NCBI GenBank assembly: GCA_012064385.1
Contig: QRDG01001524.1
Location: 677,766 to 741,765, forward strand
From: Puccinellia tenuiflora
Lineage: Eukaryota > Streptophyta > Magnoliopsida > Poales > Poaceae
Length of the DNA: 64,000 nucleotides
Direction: 5' to 3'
Both the position numbers and the translations under genes were made by a program. Below the pieces are notes generated by a model that was not told the origin of the DNA, made no database searches, and saw nothing but the letters and a program-made list of their open reading frames with translations. Positions 18,666 through 31,065 of the stretch are shown here, in pieces (positions within the stretch are counted from its first letter, which is position 1; each line of letters starts with the position of its first letter).

Positions 18666-21600
18666 GTTAGCTAGCTATATTATCAGAAGAGACGTCCAAG
18701 TGTAACTTAGTGACATAATTAGCTACAGAGCTACCTTAATCATCTCTCATCTTTGCGTGCCACCAACTAAGTTTCTACTCTACGGAGAGAGATTATCTGA
18801 CGTCTCCTTGCTGGGGCATGCATGCCATATGCATTTGCTGAAATGGACAGATCTATCCAGCACTGTACAACAAGATCCAAGTCAAAAAACAAAATTCTCA
18901 CACAAGATTCGTCAACAAGTGTACTACATGGCCAACCAAGGTGTGCACATGCATGTACGCAACCACCTTTAATCCCCATGCATGGATGATGGATATGCAT
19001 GACTCAACCTTTTGCACTGCACTGGATGCCTTTGTTAACTGTTAACAGCTGCAGCTTTTTGCACACTGGTCGACAAATCCACAAGAGATAGATTAAGAAT
19101 ATACTCAATGTAAAGAGATCCATGAAAGGATGAACTCATTAGGAAGGATATGTAGATGATCGACCGACACCTGCTGCGCAAAGACTTCAAACCAATCCGG
19201 CCGCGTCCGTGAAACTCAAAGTTGGATCTCGGGAAAGGCCGTGGAAATTAAGATTACTTTGGCTCTACTTAACATTCCAATCGAGAAACAGATTAACCTC
19301 AAACTCTGCATTCTGACTCTTGATTAATATGTAGTACTACACTAGATTACTGGAGCTTAGTGTACTGCATATAGTTTATACATATAGCTTCGAGATCTCT
19401 AAGTATGCGTGTGTGCCTTGTAAATTTCACTCGCGGCCGGCCGGCTTCGGTGGCTTCCCATTTTGTTTCCACCCAAGTTCTTGGTTTTCCTTTACTTGGA
19501 TCATCGATCCATGTTATCAATCAATTGTACACTTGTACTCTAAGGAAATAAACAGATAAACTATTTGTACTAGCCAGTGATCACTTGGCTGTCTATTTCT
19601 TAATCCATTTACAAAAAAATCATACAAACACAAAAAAAAAAAAAATCAACATGTCGTAATCATTCGTTCATCTAGTGCAAAAAAAAAAAAAGGTTCCTCT
19701 CAGTCGTCCCTAAAAATCTTGTTTCTTAAGTAACTTTACGAAGACATTCATATATACAGATTATAAAAATGTTCGCCTTGATGTAATAATTTGTGCATCT
19801 TTTTTTTTTTTTGAAAAAATAATTTGTGCATCTAGTGCACACAATGTGAGATATATTCTCTAGTTTATGATTTTGTGAAATCTTGCCGGATTGTAACATC
19901 AAATCTATGATTAACAACATTCTCGGTTAGAATTAGCAAAAAAAAAATACATTGAAGAATTCTCACAGATATGCTCAACTGATCCTAAAATAACGACCGG
20001 TGAAGTGAAGAATTATCATAAATAGCTCAATCTATTTTATAAACTAGATGGAGTAGCCGAGTAGGTGATCAGTTGATTGACTGATGATTAACTGTAACAA
20101 CTGCTATACATCATGCATGTTATATATGTGGTCCAATATAATCCAACCCCAACCAAACTCACACTGTTCCCGACCGGTCACTGAATAACAACAATATAAT
20201 ACAGTATACTAGAACATGATGAGATTCAGAGCTCTTGGCGCTGATTTGTTGATGCGGCCGGTATCTAGCTTGTTGCCTTCTTCTTGTTCTTCTTGATTAT
20301 TTTCTTTTTATCACCCAATTATAGTGGAATAACAGTTCGGTACCATGCATGATTAATTAGTTGTGGTCATCGAATCCAAAGACCTAGCTAGCTTTGACAC
20401 CTGTTCTTGCCTGCAGATTTAATTTTCTAGCTTTAAGTACTTCTCCTCTGATTAAGGCGACAAGCTAGCAGCTAGATATGAGAATTAACGTTAAAGGTCA
20501 CCTACTGCAGCTATAAATATGAGTATAGCTTAGTCTGTAAAGCTAGGAAAGCATAGTAGTATGAGGGAGACGCATGCGTGCATGTCTTCAATCAGTTGTA
20601 GCTGATGAGGGACAAAGGAATATTGAGTCAGCAATTAAAGTACCTTTTCATGTCATGGATCCTGGCTAAGCTAGCTACTCCCACTTTTGCTTGAAACTAA
20701 GCTATAAGCTAACTACAATTAGTTAGTTCCCTACTTAACATATATGCTTTCTCCGGTTGGGGTTTCACTGAGTAGTTGCTTCTTCATGCAAGCAGCTGGT
20801 TAAGCTGTAGTAGAAAAGAACTTGCAGCGGTTATGAATCCAGTGCGAACTTAATTACACTGTGCTAGTACTGTGGCTGATGCATGCAAGCTCAAGGGAGT
20901 GATGCATGGATCGACTCCATATTCAGTCAGTGAAGGAATTTGATCAGATTCAGGGGAGATGATTTGTCATCTATCCGACTGGAAATGGGTGGCCGGGTCC
21001 TGCCTGATGCGATCACATGCATTGCTCTGCCATCTGAAAGCAGGATCAAATTCTGAGGTGTTGATGGATGGATGAGTCAGATCGGACTATCGGAGACCAA
21101 AACCATGTGACATGCCTGATTGGTTAGGTTCACTTGGCAATCATTTCAGCTGCTACACTGCCAAAAAAAAGGCTTACCAATTGTCATGCATAATGCTCCA
21201 TTCATACGGACTAATAATTTACTTAGGTTGTTCATAGAATTAGTTAAGCATCAACCGGTCATTGATTGAAACAAAGAGGAGAATGTCGATCGATTTCAAT
21301 CACACGGAGCGATACCGAACCGTCGATCCATCAGGTAGTGGATTTTGGCCCTGTGACTTGGTAAAAATAAAATAAAAAATCACATTTCCTTCCCCCACAA
21401 TAAGATCACTTTTTTTAATATGAACATGGGGCCTTGCAGCAGCCCAAAACCAAGAAATCATGTGTTTTGTTGTTAGAGCTAAGAAAAAGGAAATATAGCT
21501 AATTTATCTAGAACAACTGGAAATGTTCCTTCCCATTCGGCCTTTATTCTGTAACAGCACGTGCTATGTCGGTGTTCTCTTAACATGAAGGCACAAACTC

Positions 21601-22655
21601 TGTCAACCTGCCCGAGTTTATGTTGATTAATCTCATAAAAATTTAGAACAATGTTTAGACCTCTCGGTAAAACAGATTATTATTGTAAGAATTCGAACTA
21701 CTTTGAAGATCCAACACGGAGCAACAAAAAACACTTTGTGAGGCCCTCACGTCGTCCACCCGGGGAGACACGTGAGGCGAACCCTAGGCACCGTCGGTTG
21801 TCCTCCTCCCATAAACTTCCTCGCCGCCTGCTAGTGGCCGCTGCCGGGTAAAGCCCGTGCGGCAGAGGCGACGAAGGGGCTTTTCCTACTGGCTTGGTTG
21901 ATTTGGAGGTCTCTTTGAGCTGCTAGATGTCACATGGTCGCGGACGTGCTGTTGGACGGCAGCATTGCAGGGCCTCCCGGCACTCTCCCGGAGCGTGGTG
22001 GTTGGGCAGGCTTGGGGGCATGTACCTGCTCGGACTGGTCGTGGTTGCCCACCACCTCAGCCGGCTCGGCAGCCATTTCGATGGTCGGCCGCACTCGGAT
22101 ATGGAGGTTGGTTCCTTGCCGAGATGAAACTTGCCTAGCATTTTCTTGGATGATGGTTGTGACGCTCATGGGTCTCGTTTCCTTCTTGAAGGTGACGTCA
22201 CGCGGAATTTGTCTTCTCCTCTTCGATGATTTGTGTGAAAACTTTAGACCCCTTTGGATCGGGTGGCGATGGAACATTGGTGTCCTTTCCTTCCTGAATG
22301 TGTTGCATTGAAGTTCGTGGTTCGCCTCTCTTCTAGTGGTTGTGTGGTGGTAGTGACAGTGGCGTTCGTCAAAGACTAGTCTGCTTTGGAGATGTTGTGC
22401 TTATCTCTACGTAGTGCACGTTCGTGAGCTCTAGCCCGTCGATGACCACATATCTTCTCGACCAGGGATAGGGGTCCCTAGGGTGAAAAGATTGAAGGTG
22501 GCGCGGCGTGCACTATCGGTCCGAATGGGTTCAACCTTGTCGGCTTCTTGGTCTCTTCAAGTGTTGTTTGTTGTTGTCCCATGTTAACGTCGACCCAACC
22601 TGTTGTAGCTCTACTTTCACTAGATTTTTTTGGACAAGCATTTGGCTTGATCTTA
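18666..22655 (+). other. Gene-free spacer
   Basis: Mostly AT-rich, with homopolymer A/T runs at 19620-19700 and 19801-19812. From about 21720 to 22560 the sequence is GC-richer and repeat-like (possible non-LTR or unclassified transposon remnant), with multiple short ORFs but no RT, endonuclease or other motif that I can identify. No gene is supported. Confidence 0.4.
19785..19833 (+). repeat. 16-bp direct repeat flanking a poly-T insert
   Basis: AATAATTTGTGCATCT occurs at 19785-19800 and again at 19818-19833. Between them lies a 17-bp T12GAAAA insert. This is the pattern left by target-primed reverse transcription: a target duplication of about 16 bp and a poly(A) tail read on the minus strand, with almost no body. 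Confidence 0.55.
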
Positions 22656-23033
22656 GATCATCTCCAGCCGTGGTCTCAGTGTAGAGTCTGGCAAAAAAGT
22701 ATTGGGACTTGACCGGGCATAGTATTGGGAGGACAACAACATGCGCTGGACAAACGAGAGATGCCTTTTTCAGCCGTAGCCCCAATAAAAAGTGTGATAA
22801 ACAAGAGAATGTGCTGCTGCAAGTGGGCTAGTCTAGACATGCTGAGTGTGAATTTTATGTCCAACCCTACCAATTGACTATCAAAGGGCAGGGGTTGGGA
22901 TGGTAGTGCCATACATAATATTTAGAGCGCCAGGACGAAACTTGGATATTAGGGGCGTGACTGTGAACCTTTTTCCCTCCACATCTCCAATAGCCTATTG
23001 GGAGGGCAATTGGGGCTGCGACTGGTGATGCCC
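22656..23033 (+). mobile_element. Tourist-like (PIF/Harbinger) MITE
   Basis: The left end GATCATCTCCAGCCG and the right end CGACTGGTGATGCCC are imperfect inverted repeats of the GGGCATCTCCAGCCG type. TTA flanks both sides (22653-22655 and 23034-23036), the hallmark 3-bp duplication of Harbinger elements. The length is 378 bp. There is no transposase. Confidence 0.7.
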
Positions 23034-23218
23034 TTATGTTTTCATTTGTGCCTTTGTTTGAAGTTGGTTCAATACTTTGTATCTTCCACTGATTTGGAGT
23101 CGTTAATTTTTCTTTGGACTCTTTCACAGAATGATTTAAAGATAAGATTTTTGTACTCCTTCTAATCAATATTAATTGTCGTTGAATTGGATGTATGTAG
23201 ACATGTTTTAGTGCTAGA

Positions 23219-23450
23219 TGTTAGTTAGTATCGTACTATCGTAGCTGCCTTCTAGAATATGTATCCTAACTGTAATCTATCTGAACCTGATCGCATGGTA
23301 TAGATAAGGCTTGGTATGGTTCAAATATTCCTTGTACGCTAAGTTGTAAACAACCTGCTGTAATCCTACCGGTGTTGGTTAACTGGGCTATATAAACACG
23401 CAGGGTGCGACCCCAAAGGGCAACGCATCTTAACCTAGTCTAGTTTATTA
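23219..23450 (+). repeat. Probable 5' LTR of the Hopscotch-like Copia
   Basis: It starts TGTTAGTTAG and contains a TATA box (CTATATAAAC, about 23388-23397). It ends at TTTATTA just before the PBS. The usual CA end is not evident, so the right boundary is approximate. The partner LTR is outside the window, so no pairwise check is possible. Confidence 0.5.
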
Positions 23451-23452
23451 TA

Positions 23453-23465
23453 TGGTATCGGAGCC
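23453..23465 (+). promoter_or_regulatory. Primer binding site (initiator tRNA-Met type)
   Basis: TGGTATCGGAGCC differs by one base from the Copia-standard TGGTATCAGAGC, which is complementary to the 3' end of plant initiator tRNA-Met. It lies 41 bp before the gag ATG. Confidence 0.7.
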
Positions 23466-23493
23466 TCTCCTCAAACGCATCTCATCTTCTTCC

Positions 23494-24570
23494 ATGGCGA
23501 GCTCCTCCAACGCTGGTGCAATGGTGTCACCCTTCGGCCAACAGATCACGGAGAAGCTCAACCGGGGCAACCACCTGCTCTGGAAGGCGCAGGTTCTGAC
23601 TGCAGTTCGGGGGGCTCAGATGATGGGCTACCTCACTGGCGCCACCGTCGCTCCACCCCAAGAGCTTTAGGTGGACAAGGACGGGAAGAAGGCCAAGGAG
23701 CCGAACCCCGCCTACGGCATCTGGCTGGCAGCCGATCAGCAGCTGCTGTCATACCTCCTTACCTCACTGTCCCGTGAGGTGCAGGCGCAGGTCCTCTCCT
23801 TGACCAGCACTGCAGAGGTGTGGAGTGCGATCGAGGGGATGTACTCCTCTCAGATGCGCGCGCGGACGGTGAACATCCGTATCGCTCTGGCCACGACCAA
23901 GAAGGACAACCTGTCCGTCACGGAGTACGTGGCAAAGATGAAGGCTCTTGGGGACGAGATGGCGTTCGCCGGGTAGAAGCTGGACGACGAGGACATGGTC
24001 TCGTACATCCTTGCCATACTAGACTTCGACTACAACTCGCTGGTCTCCGCGCTCTGTGCACGAGTGGAACCCCTCACTGTAAGCGACCTTTATGCTCAGC
24101 TTCTCAGCTTCGAACATCGCCTCGATTTGCTTCGGGGAGGCCCTCCGAACCAGTCCTCTGTCAACACTGCGAACCGTGGAGGTCGTGGTGGGTTTGATCG
24201 CGGTGGCGGCAGCCGTGGCGGAGGAGGTGGTGATGGCTATGGCCATGGCAGCGGTGGAAGCTACAACAACAACAACTCCAACCGTGGCGGTGGACGCAAC
24301 TTCCACGGCAACAACTACTCCAAGAACGACGGCGGTGGAGGCTACAACGGCAACAACTCCAACCAGCCGAAGGTCAAGTGCCAACTCTGCAAGAAGGAAG
24401 GCCATGTTGTGGCCAAGTGCTGGAAGAGGTTTGACACCTCCTTCAGCGGCGAGGAACGCTCTGCCAACTTCAACAACAGCTCCCACGACAACGTCAATGG
24501 GAACTCCTATGGCATCGACACAACTGGTACCTCGACACCGGCGCCACCGACCACATCATGGGCGATGTGA
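23494..24570 (+). pseudogene. Copia gag with two in-frame TAG stops
   Basis: The ATG at 23494 opens a frame broken by TAG at 23668-23670 and 23974-23976. Otherwise it continues to TGA at 24568-24570. A UBN2/gag core (WLAADQQLLSYLLTSLS, about 23721-23772) is followed by a glycine/asparagine-rich tail. A complete zinc knuckle (CQLCKKEGHVVAKC) lies near 24379-24420. Both internal stops replace what is normally glutamine in this family, consistent with C-to-T change at CAG. The frame shifts near 24515 into the protease. Confidence 0.75.
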
Positions 24571-25094
24571 ACAAGCTGACCATCCAGGACAAGTACGGTG
24601 GAGGTGATCAGGTCCACACTACAAGTGGAGCAGGTATGAATATTAAGCATATTGGTCAATCTATTGTTTCAGCCCCTAGCCGTGATCTATATCTCAAAAA
24701 CACTCTTCATGTTCCTCAAGCCTGCAAAAATCTGATTTCTGTGAATCGTTTAGCTTCAGATAACAGTATCTTCTTTGAGATTTATCCCACTTTCTTTTTG
24801 GTTAAGGATCAGGCAACGAAGAGGGTTCTTCTGCAAGGCAGATGTAAGGGTGGACTCTACCCCCTTCCGGTTGGTCCAAGGAGACAACTCCTCGCCATCA
24901 ATAAGCCGTCCTCTTCAAGGTGGCATAATTTCTTAGGGCATCCATCATCCTCTATCGTTCACAAGTCCTTAGTAGAAATAATCTTCCTTGTAATTCTTAG
25001 TCAAACAAGGAATCGGTGTGTGATGCCTATCAAAAGGCAAAGAGTCATCAATTACCATACCCCAAGTCTTTTAGCGTGTCCAAAGCTCCTTTAG
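24522..25094 (+). pseudogene. Copia protease and GAG-pre-integrase region
   Basis: The frame holds WYLDTGATDH (catalytic DTG at about 24534-24542), a protease core (LHVPQACKNLISVNRLASD) and the start of the integrase zinc domain (WHNFLGHPSS). The frame is lost around 24960-25010 and terminates at 25094. Integrase continues in another frame. It is not functional as it stands. Confidence 0.7.
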
Positions 25095-25973
25095 AGCTAG
25101 TTTTTTCTGATGTATGGGGCCCGACCCCAGATTCTGTTGGTCGCAAGAAATATTATGTGAGTTTTATTGATGACTACAGTAAATTTACTTGGATTTACTT
25201 ACTCAAAGCCAAGTCCGAAGTTTTTCAGAAATTCCATGATTATCAAAATCTTGTTGAACGAATGTTTGATAGGAAAATAATTGCTATGCAAACAGATTGG
25301 GGAGGCGAGTATGAAAAATTAAATACTTTCTTTCAACGCATAGGTATCTCACATCATGTTTCATGCCCCTATGCACACCAACAAAATGGCACAGCCGAGC
25401 GCAAACATCGCCACATTGTGGAAGTTGGGCTCTCACTTCTTGCTTATGCGTCCATGCCCTTAAAATTTTGGGATGAAGCTTTCCTTACCGCCACCTATCT
25501 TATTAATCAACTTCCTAGCAAAGTCATTGGTCATTCAACACCTTTTGAAAAATTGTTCAATGAGGTGCCCGACTATTCTTCTCTTCGCACCTTCGGGTGT
25601 GCTTGTTGGCCTAACCTTCGTCCCTATAATGCTAGAAAACTTCAATTTTGTTCAAAAAGATGTGCTTTTCTTGGGTATAGCAATCTTCATAAGGGCTTTA
25701 AATGTCTTGATATTTCAGCCGGATGCATCTATATTGCACATGATGTAGTATTTGATGAAAATGTCTTTCCCTTCTCAGAGTTGCATCCTAACGTTGGCGC
25801 CCTTCTTAGATCCGAAGTCTTACTTTTGCCATCCAATCTTATCACGGGTACTAGCTTTGATCACGGGGGTGAACAATTAGATAATGATCAAATGCTTGAT
25901 GTTCATGTAAATCCTACTCACCGTGAAAAGAATGCAGGAGAAAAAGAAACGGATGAAAATAATGCAGGAAATC
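25016..25973 (+). pseudogene. Copia integrase, interrupted by a retrotransposon
   Basis: The rve core shows the three acidic residues in context: SDVWGP (D), QTDWGGEY (D) and NGTAERKHRH (E). It is followed by FWDEAFLTATYLINQLPS and the GYSNLHKGFKC region. Translation runs to 25973, where the BARE/Angela-like 3' LTR begins. The last residues of the track ORF after that point come from the LTR. RT and RNase H are absent from the window. Confidence 0.8.
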
Positions 25974-27778
25974 TGAAGGGGTCGTTGCATAGAAAACAAA
26001 TTTTTTCCTACGAAACAAGCGGAAGAAACCCCATGATCTAGATCTATTAGATGCAAGTAACGAAGTGGAGATCCAATCTCTTACCCTCGAAGAACGAACA
26101 AAGTCTTTTGTTGATGCAGGGGTTAGTCTGTCGATCCCCGCAACTAGACTCGTCTAGTCGCGAGGAGATGTATTATCCACGTGATCCAATCCGATGAAAC
26201 ACCGCACAAGCAGTGCCTCCGCGGTATCCACTCGTACGGCTCGATGTAGACTTCTCCTTCTTGATCCCGCAAGCAAGGTGGAAGTGGCTAGATGGATCTC
26301 AGCAGCACGACGGTTGTGGTGGTGTTGATGGTGGAGTTCTCCCGCGGGCAGGGCTTCGCCAAGCCGTACACAAGCAAGAGGATCGAGGAGGGGTAGGGGA
26401 GGGTGCGGCCAAGGTTATCCAGTGTCCTCCTTGTGCCGCACCCCTCCTCTATTTATAGGTGGAGGGAGCAGGGGGGGGTGCGCCCCAATCCCCATTAGGG
26501 CCGGCTGCCAAGGAGTGGCTTGCCCCCCAAGGCACCTCCCTCCTAGGGCCGGTGGCCAAGGGGAGGCTTGCCCCCAAGGCGCCCCCTTTAGGGTTTGCAC
26601 CCCCTTCTCCTTGTGGTGGCCGGATGGGCTTATGGGCTGGTGCGGCCAGCCCATTAAGGCTGATGCACCACCCATTTGTCCATGTGGGCCTCACACGATG
26701 GGTAGGCCCACTTCTAGACTCTTCTAGAACCTTCCAGAAAATTCCGGTACCCTGCTGAAAAATCCGGAACCTTTCCGATACCTCCGTAAACCACTTTCCT
26801 TATATGAATCTTATTCTTCGGACTCTTCCGAATCTCCTCGTGACATCTAGGATCTCATCCGAGACTCCGAATCAATATTCATTCATACCATCAATTATCT
26901 CATCGCAAACCCTAGCTACATCGGAGCGTCAAGTGTGTGACCCTACGGGTTCGAGAATATGCATGCATGATCCAATCAATAATCAATAGCGGGACCGGGA
27001 TGCCATATTGACTCCTACATATTCAACGAAGTTCCTTTTCGACTGAACCACGATGCTGAAGATTCTTAATCTCGTATACGATTCCCTTTGTCTCATGATA
27101 TTTAATTTTCCCGAGATTTGATCGTCGATATCTCCATATCTAGTTCCATCTTGTTATCTGGCAAATTCTCTTTACTCGTCCATAACATAGGATCTCCGTG
27201 ATTACTCCTAATCACATGTTTGCAAACTTTCCAGATCCTATATTACCGAGTGGGCCCAGAGATATTTTACTCCGTCACATGGAGGGACAAATCCCACTCT
27301 TGATACATATCACCCAACAACCTACCATCGGTGATACCTGAAAGCCACCTTTATAATCACCTAGTTACGAAGCGATGTTTGATGTCCACAAAGTATTCCT
27401 CCAGTAAGAGGCAGTAATATAATCTCATGGTTTAAGGAAACTATACTTGGCATATACTAAAAGCATTGGCAATGAAATCGTGTGATACGATTAATTGCAA
27501 CTCTTTATTATTGGGTCTTGTCCATCATATCATTCTCCCAATGATATGACTCCGTTATCAAGTGACTATAACAAGTCCTATGGTTAGGAAACCTTAACCA
27601 TCTCTTGACTAACGAACTAGTCCAGTAGAGGCTTACTAGGGATACCTGGTTGTTTATATTCCACACATGTATTATGTTTCCGGTTTATACAATTATAGCA
27701 TGGATAATAAACTATTATCATAAACATGAATATGCTAATAAACCATTTTATTATTGCCTCTAGGGCATATTTCCAACA
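25974..27778 (-). repeat. 3' LTR of the BARE/Angela-like element
   Basis: A 1,805-bp LTR bounded by TGTTGG..TTCA on the minus strand, next to the PPT-like AAGTGGGAGAC at 27779-27789. Its first 330 bp (plus-strand side) align with 36191-36522. A G/C-rich block (26455-26700) yields spurious ORFs. Confidence 0.85.
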
Positions 27779-30567
27779 GTCTCCCACTTGCACTAGAGTC
27801 AATAATCTAGTTTACATTTCTCGATCCAACACCCATGTAGTCTCGGTGCTGATCATGTTTGCTCGTGGAAGAGGTTTTGTCCGTGCTCTGTACTATACAG
27901 TTCTCTATGTTCTTTGCAAAATGTCAGTGTCACCTAAATTGACATTACTTTATCATCACATGATAAACCTCTTATCACATGATAAGCCTTATGATGAATA
28001 TAATATATTTGGTTACAGAGTGAGATTTTTGTTTCCCTTTTATGCCTACATGACGTATGATCAGTCAAAAGAACTTTCACATAGTATGTGCACCCGGAGC
28101 GCACTCAATCTTGAAACAAATTTCTCAAACCAAAATATTATATCTTTTAATCCTTGAATTAATCATATACTCCTATATGTTGTAGACTCAACAAATCGGC
28201 AGTGCAATACATATCACTTCGATATTTTCGATCACACTTTCACTGCGCTTCTGCCTTTATGAGGTCTCCAATCTAGTTTGGTGTCATTACTTCAACCAAG
28301 TCTACCATATCCATGTTGAAATGACTCCTCATTCCGAACACGTTCTTCTTGGGTCACATTTCGTCAAATACAAAGTTATGGTTCTTATATGTTTAGTCCT
28401 ATGATCAAGTCATAGTGAATACTAACATATACTCCAACCATTATTATTGTACTATGATTAGACTGAAAGTTTTACCTATCTTTACAAGTAATGAACTCTT
28501 CTTCACTTGTTCCATTTTGAACTCCTTCAAAATCTTATTTAGGTTAAACATCCTGACTTAATGTTTATCAGACATATCTATCCACCATAGATACATCTAT
28601 CTCCATAGATATTTGACGTTCAAATTAACTTCATAAGTTATACGTTGGTTCCTGACTTATTTACAACATTTATGAAATATCTATTTCATTTAAACAAGAT
28701 GTTGTAAACTCCCACTCAAATATACACCATACACATATTAAATTGTGAAACCACTTTGGCTCCCACTCAGAAATATGTTATCCTTATATTTGACCATGAT
28801 TAACTAGCTCCCACTCAAACATATGTCACCACATATTTTGATCATGGAAAATAGTTTCTGCTCTAACTTAATATATGTCACCACATATTCTAACTTAATA
28901 TATGTCACCACATACTTTGGACACCTCCAAAATCTTAATTAACTTTTAAATCAAGAACTCATATACGAACACTAGTACTTTGCTAGCTTTAAGTTTTATT
29001 TATTCTCTACAAAACTCCTTTTAAGGAATAAATATGTGAAACATCACTTTCACAAAATCAAGTAACAATTACTTTGTGATTTAAACTTAACATAGGATGA
29101 CTCTTAGTCACTTTCGTATTTAAGGCTTCTATTTCTTCTTTGTAGTTTCGTAGGTATGTCTTGTTTCTTAAACATGACAAGTAAATCATGAATATTATTT
29201 TGCAACATGACAAAATTATATATTCTTGAATCCTACTATTCTTAGAAAAACTGAATTCAAATTCAATGATCATCATCATTAATTCCTCATTTCATGTGTC
29301 AAGTAAAACCCTAACAGAAACACTTTCCGCTGTGTTACTCGATACATTAAAGTCAAGGTCAATAACATTATTTATGTTTCTCATTTATCCCAGCAACTCT
29401 TCTAGCAATGAAACTTTTCACGATAAACCACTAAAATACTTAGCACAACCAACAAATTGGTTTGCCCCTTTTAGTCTCATATTGTGGAACCACAATCATA
29501 GTCATATTTATGAATATACTACAACATTATTCGCAATGGTCTCTAATTATCTCATAATTAATGAAACCACCTTTTCTCATGACTCATATGAAAAATTTAT
29601 GCGAATCACATATAGACCCTTATTTCTAAACAGAGTGTTTATCAAATAAATCTAAATGATATTTATTAAACCCCGAAATAAAACCCTTCTTTGAGACCAC
29701 ACAATATCGAATAGTGCCTGATTACGATATCTTAGGACATATCAAACGCCTATGAAATATTCTAAACATTGTAATTTGTCATAACACTTCTCACAAGTCC
29801 GCATACTAACATATAACTCAAATATTTTGTCTCTTTTGATCAAATCATAAAGACTCAATTTTCTTTTTAACCTAATATCCTAAACTCCAAAATTTTATTT
29901 GATCTCATCAAATATCATAACTCAAACAAATACATATATTTACTCATATCATTTATGATGGAGCGCACAAAATAATGACATTTAACATTTGCTGAAAATA
30001 CAACCAACACTTGTGTTTATTTTTGGCAACTCATGGCACTCTTCCAAAGGGTGGCATTTTAGTCATATTCCTTTCAACAAGGCACATTGATAAAACAACA
30101 AAATGTTTATTCAATATTTAGCACGACTAAAACAATTGTCATTATTAAGTTTTGGATATTTTTAGTATGTCCCATATTTTATAAATGTTTAACTAATCAT
30201 CGTCTAGATTAAAATAAGGACAATAATCTCATAATCAAAACGTGATCACCAAAAAGAATTACTCATAAAAATAGAACAACCACTTGTCTTTAACATGAAT
30301 AACCGTCTCACAAACTGAGACACACTAATTTAAAGATCACACTTAATTCGAATACAAAAACTCATTCAAATCCTCTAATAAAAAACGATAAATGTAGAAG
30401 TAGAATGTCGCCAACATCAACTCCTTGATTGCCACTATCCTGCGATATCCACTCAGTCCCTCCATGCTTCTCAAACGGCAGGTCCTGTTTTCATAAAACA
30501 GCATAAATATCAAATACTTAACTTGCCACAAGTGTAAATGGGACATAAAACATTTATAACTTGTATA
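27779..30567 (-). other. Non-coding internal region of the BARE/Angela-like element
   Basis: The PPT is at 27779-27789. The rest is AT-rich, with recurring CTCCCACT and ATATGTCACCACATA motifs around 28710-28920. No ORF has a recognisable retrotransposon domain. In an autonomous Copia this space would hold pol. Confidence 0.6.
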
Positions 30568-31065
30568 TCAAAATATACCTTCTGCATTGACAAATTCTCC
30601 TGCTATGGGTTCCACTTTGACATGACGCAGTCGAGAACAAAACTCATAGAAAGTGATCGAATCCCCTCCCATGACATAGTCTCTGACATAATTCTTGAAG
30701 CTGGGGGGAAGCGAGCGCAACACCCCATCTATCGAGAATTCATCCGTCATCAAGTAGTCCCAAACAAGCACTAGACGATGATGAATCTCATGCATGTTCC
30801 TCAGGTGTTGTTCCAAATAAGTGTTTTCTTCCATCTTGAGTGAAAGAAACTCATTCAGATTCTCAAACCTCGCAATTCTGACTAGTGCTATGAACCTATT
30901 TTTCAGCTCATCAACAATCTCATTGGCACGCAAGTCTTCGAATTGACTACTCAGGTCAGAATTCATGCAGGCGCTCAGCAAGCACTCAACTTGTAAGTAA
31001 GTGGTTTCTTGGCGAAGCCATTCTATGTGCTCTTCCTCAGTTGCAGTAGCATTGGGTTTTATCTC

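Larger units (their letters stand above)
23219..25973 (+). mobile_element. Ty1/Copia retrotransposon, Hopscotch/Ale-like, 5' half
   Basis: Order: short 5' LTR, PBS, gag with zinc knuckle, protease, GAG-pre-integrase and integrase. The element is cut at 25973 by the BARE/Angela-like insertion. RT, RNase H and the 3' LTR must lie beyond the window. The short LTR of about 230 bp and the glycine-rich gag tail fit the Ale (Hopscotch/Retrofit) lineage. Stops and frameshifts show that it is inactive. This is the outermost, and so oldest, element of the nest. Confidence 0.8.

Noticed and set aside
21720..22560. Possible non-LTR retrotransposon or gene fragment
   Set aside because: GC-rich and repeat-like, but no endonuclease, RT or poly(A) structure could be identified. 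Left as unassigned.
26213..26758. Proline/glycine-rich ORFs in the BARE/Angela-like LTR
   Set aside because: They lie in the GC-rich part of an LTR and are out of any retrotransposon frame.
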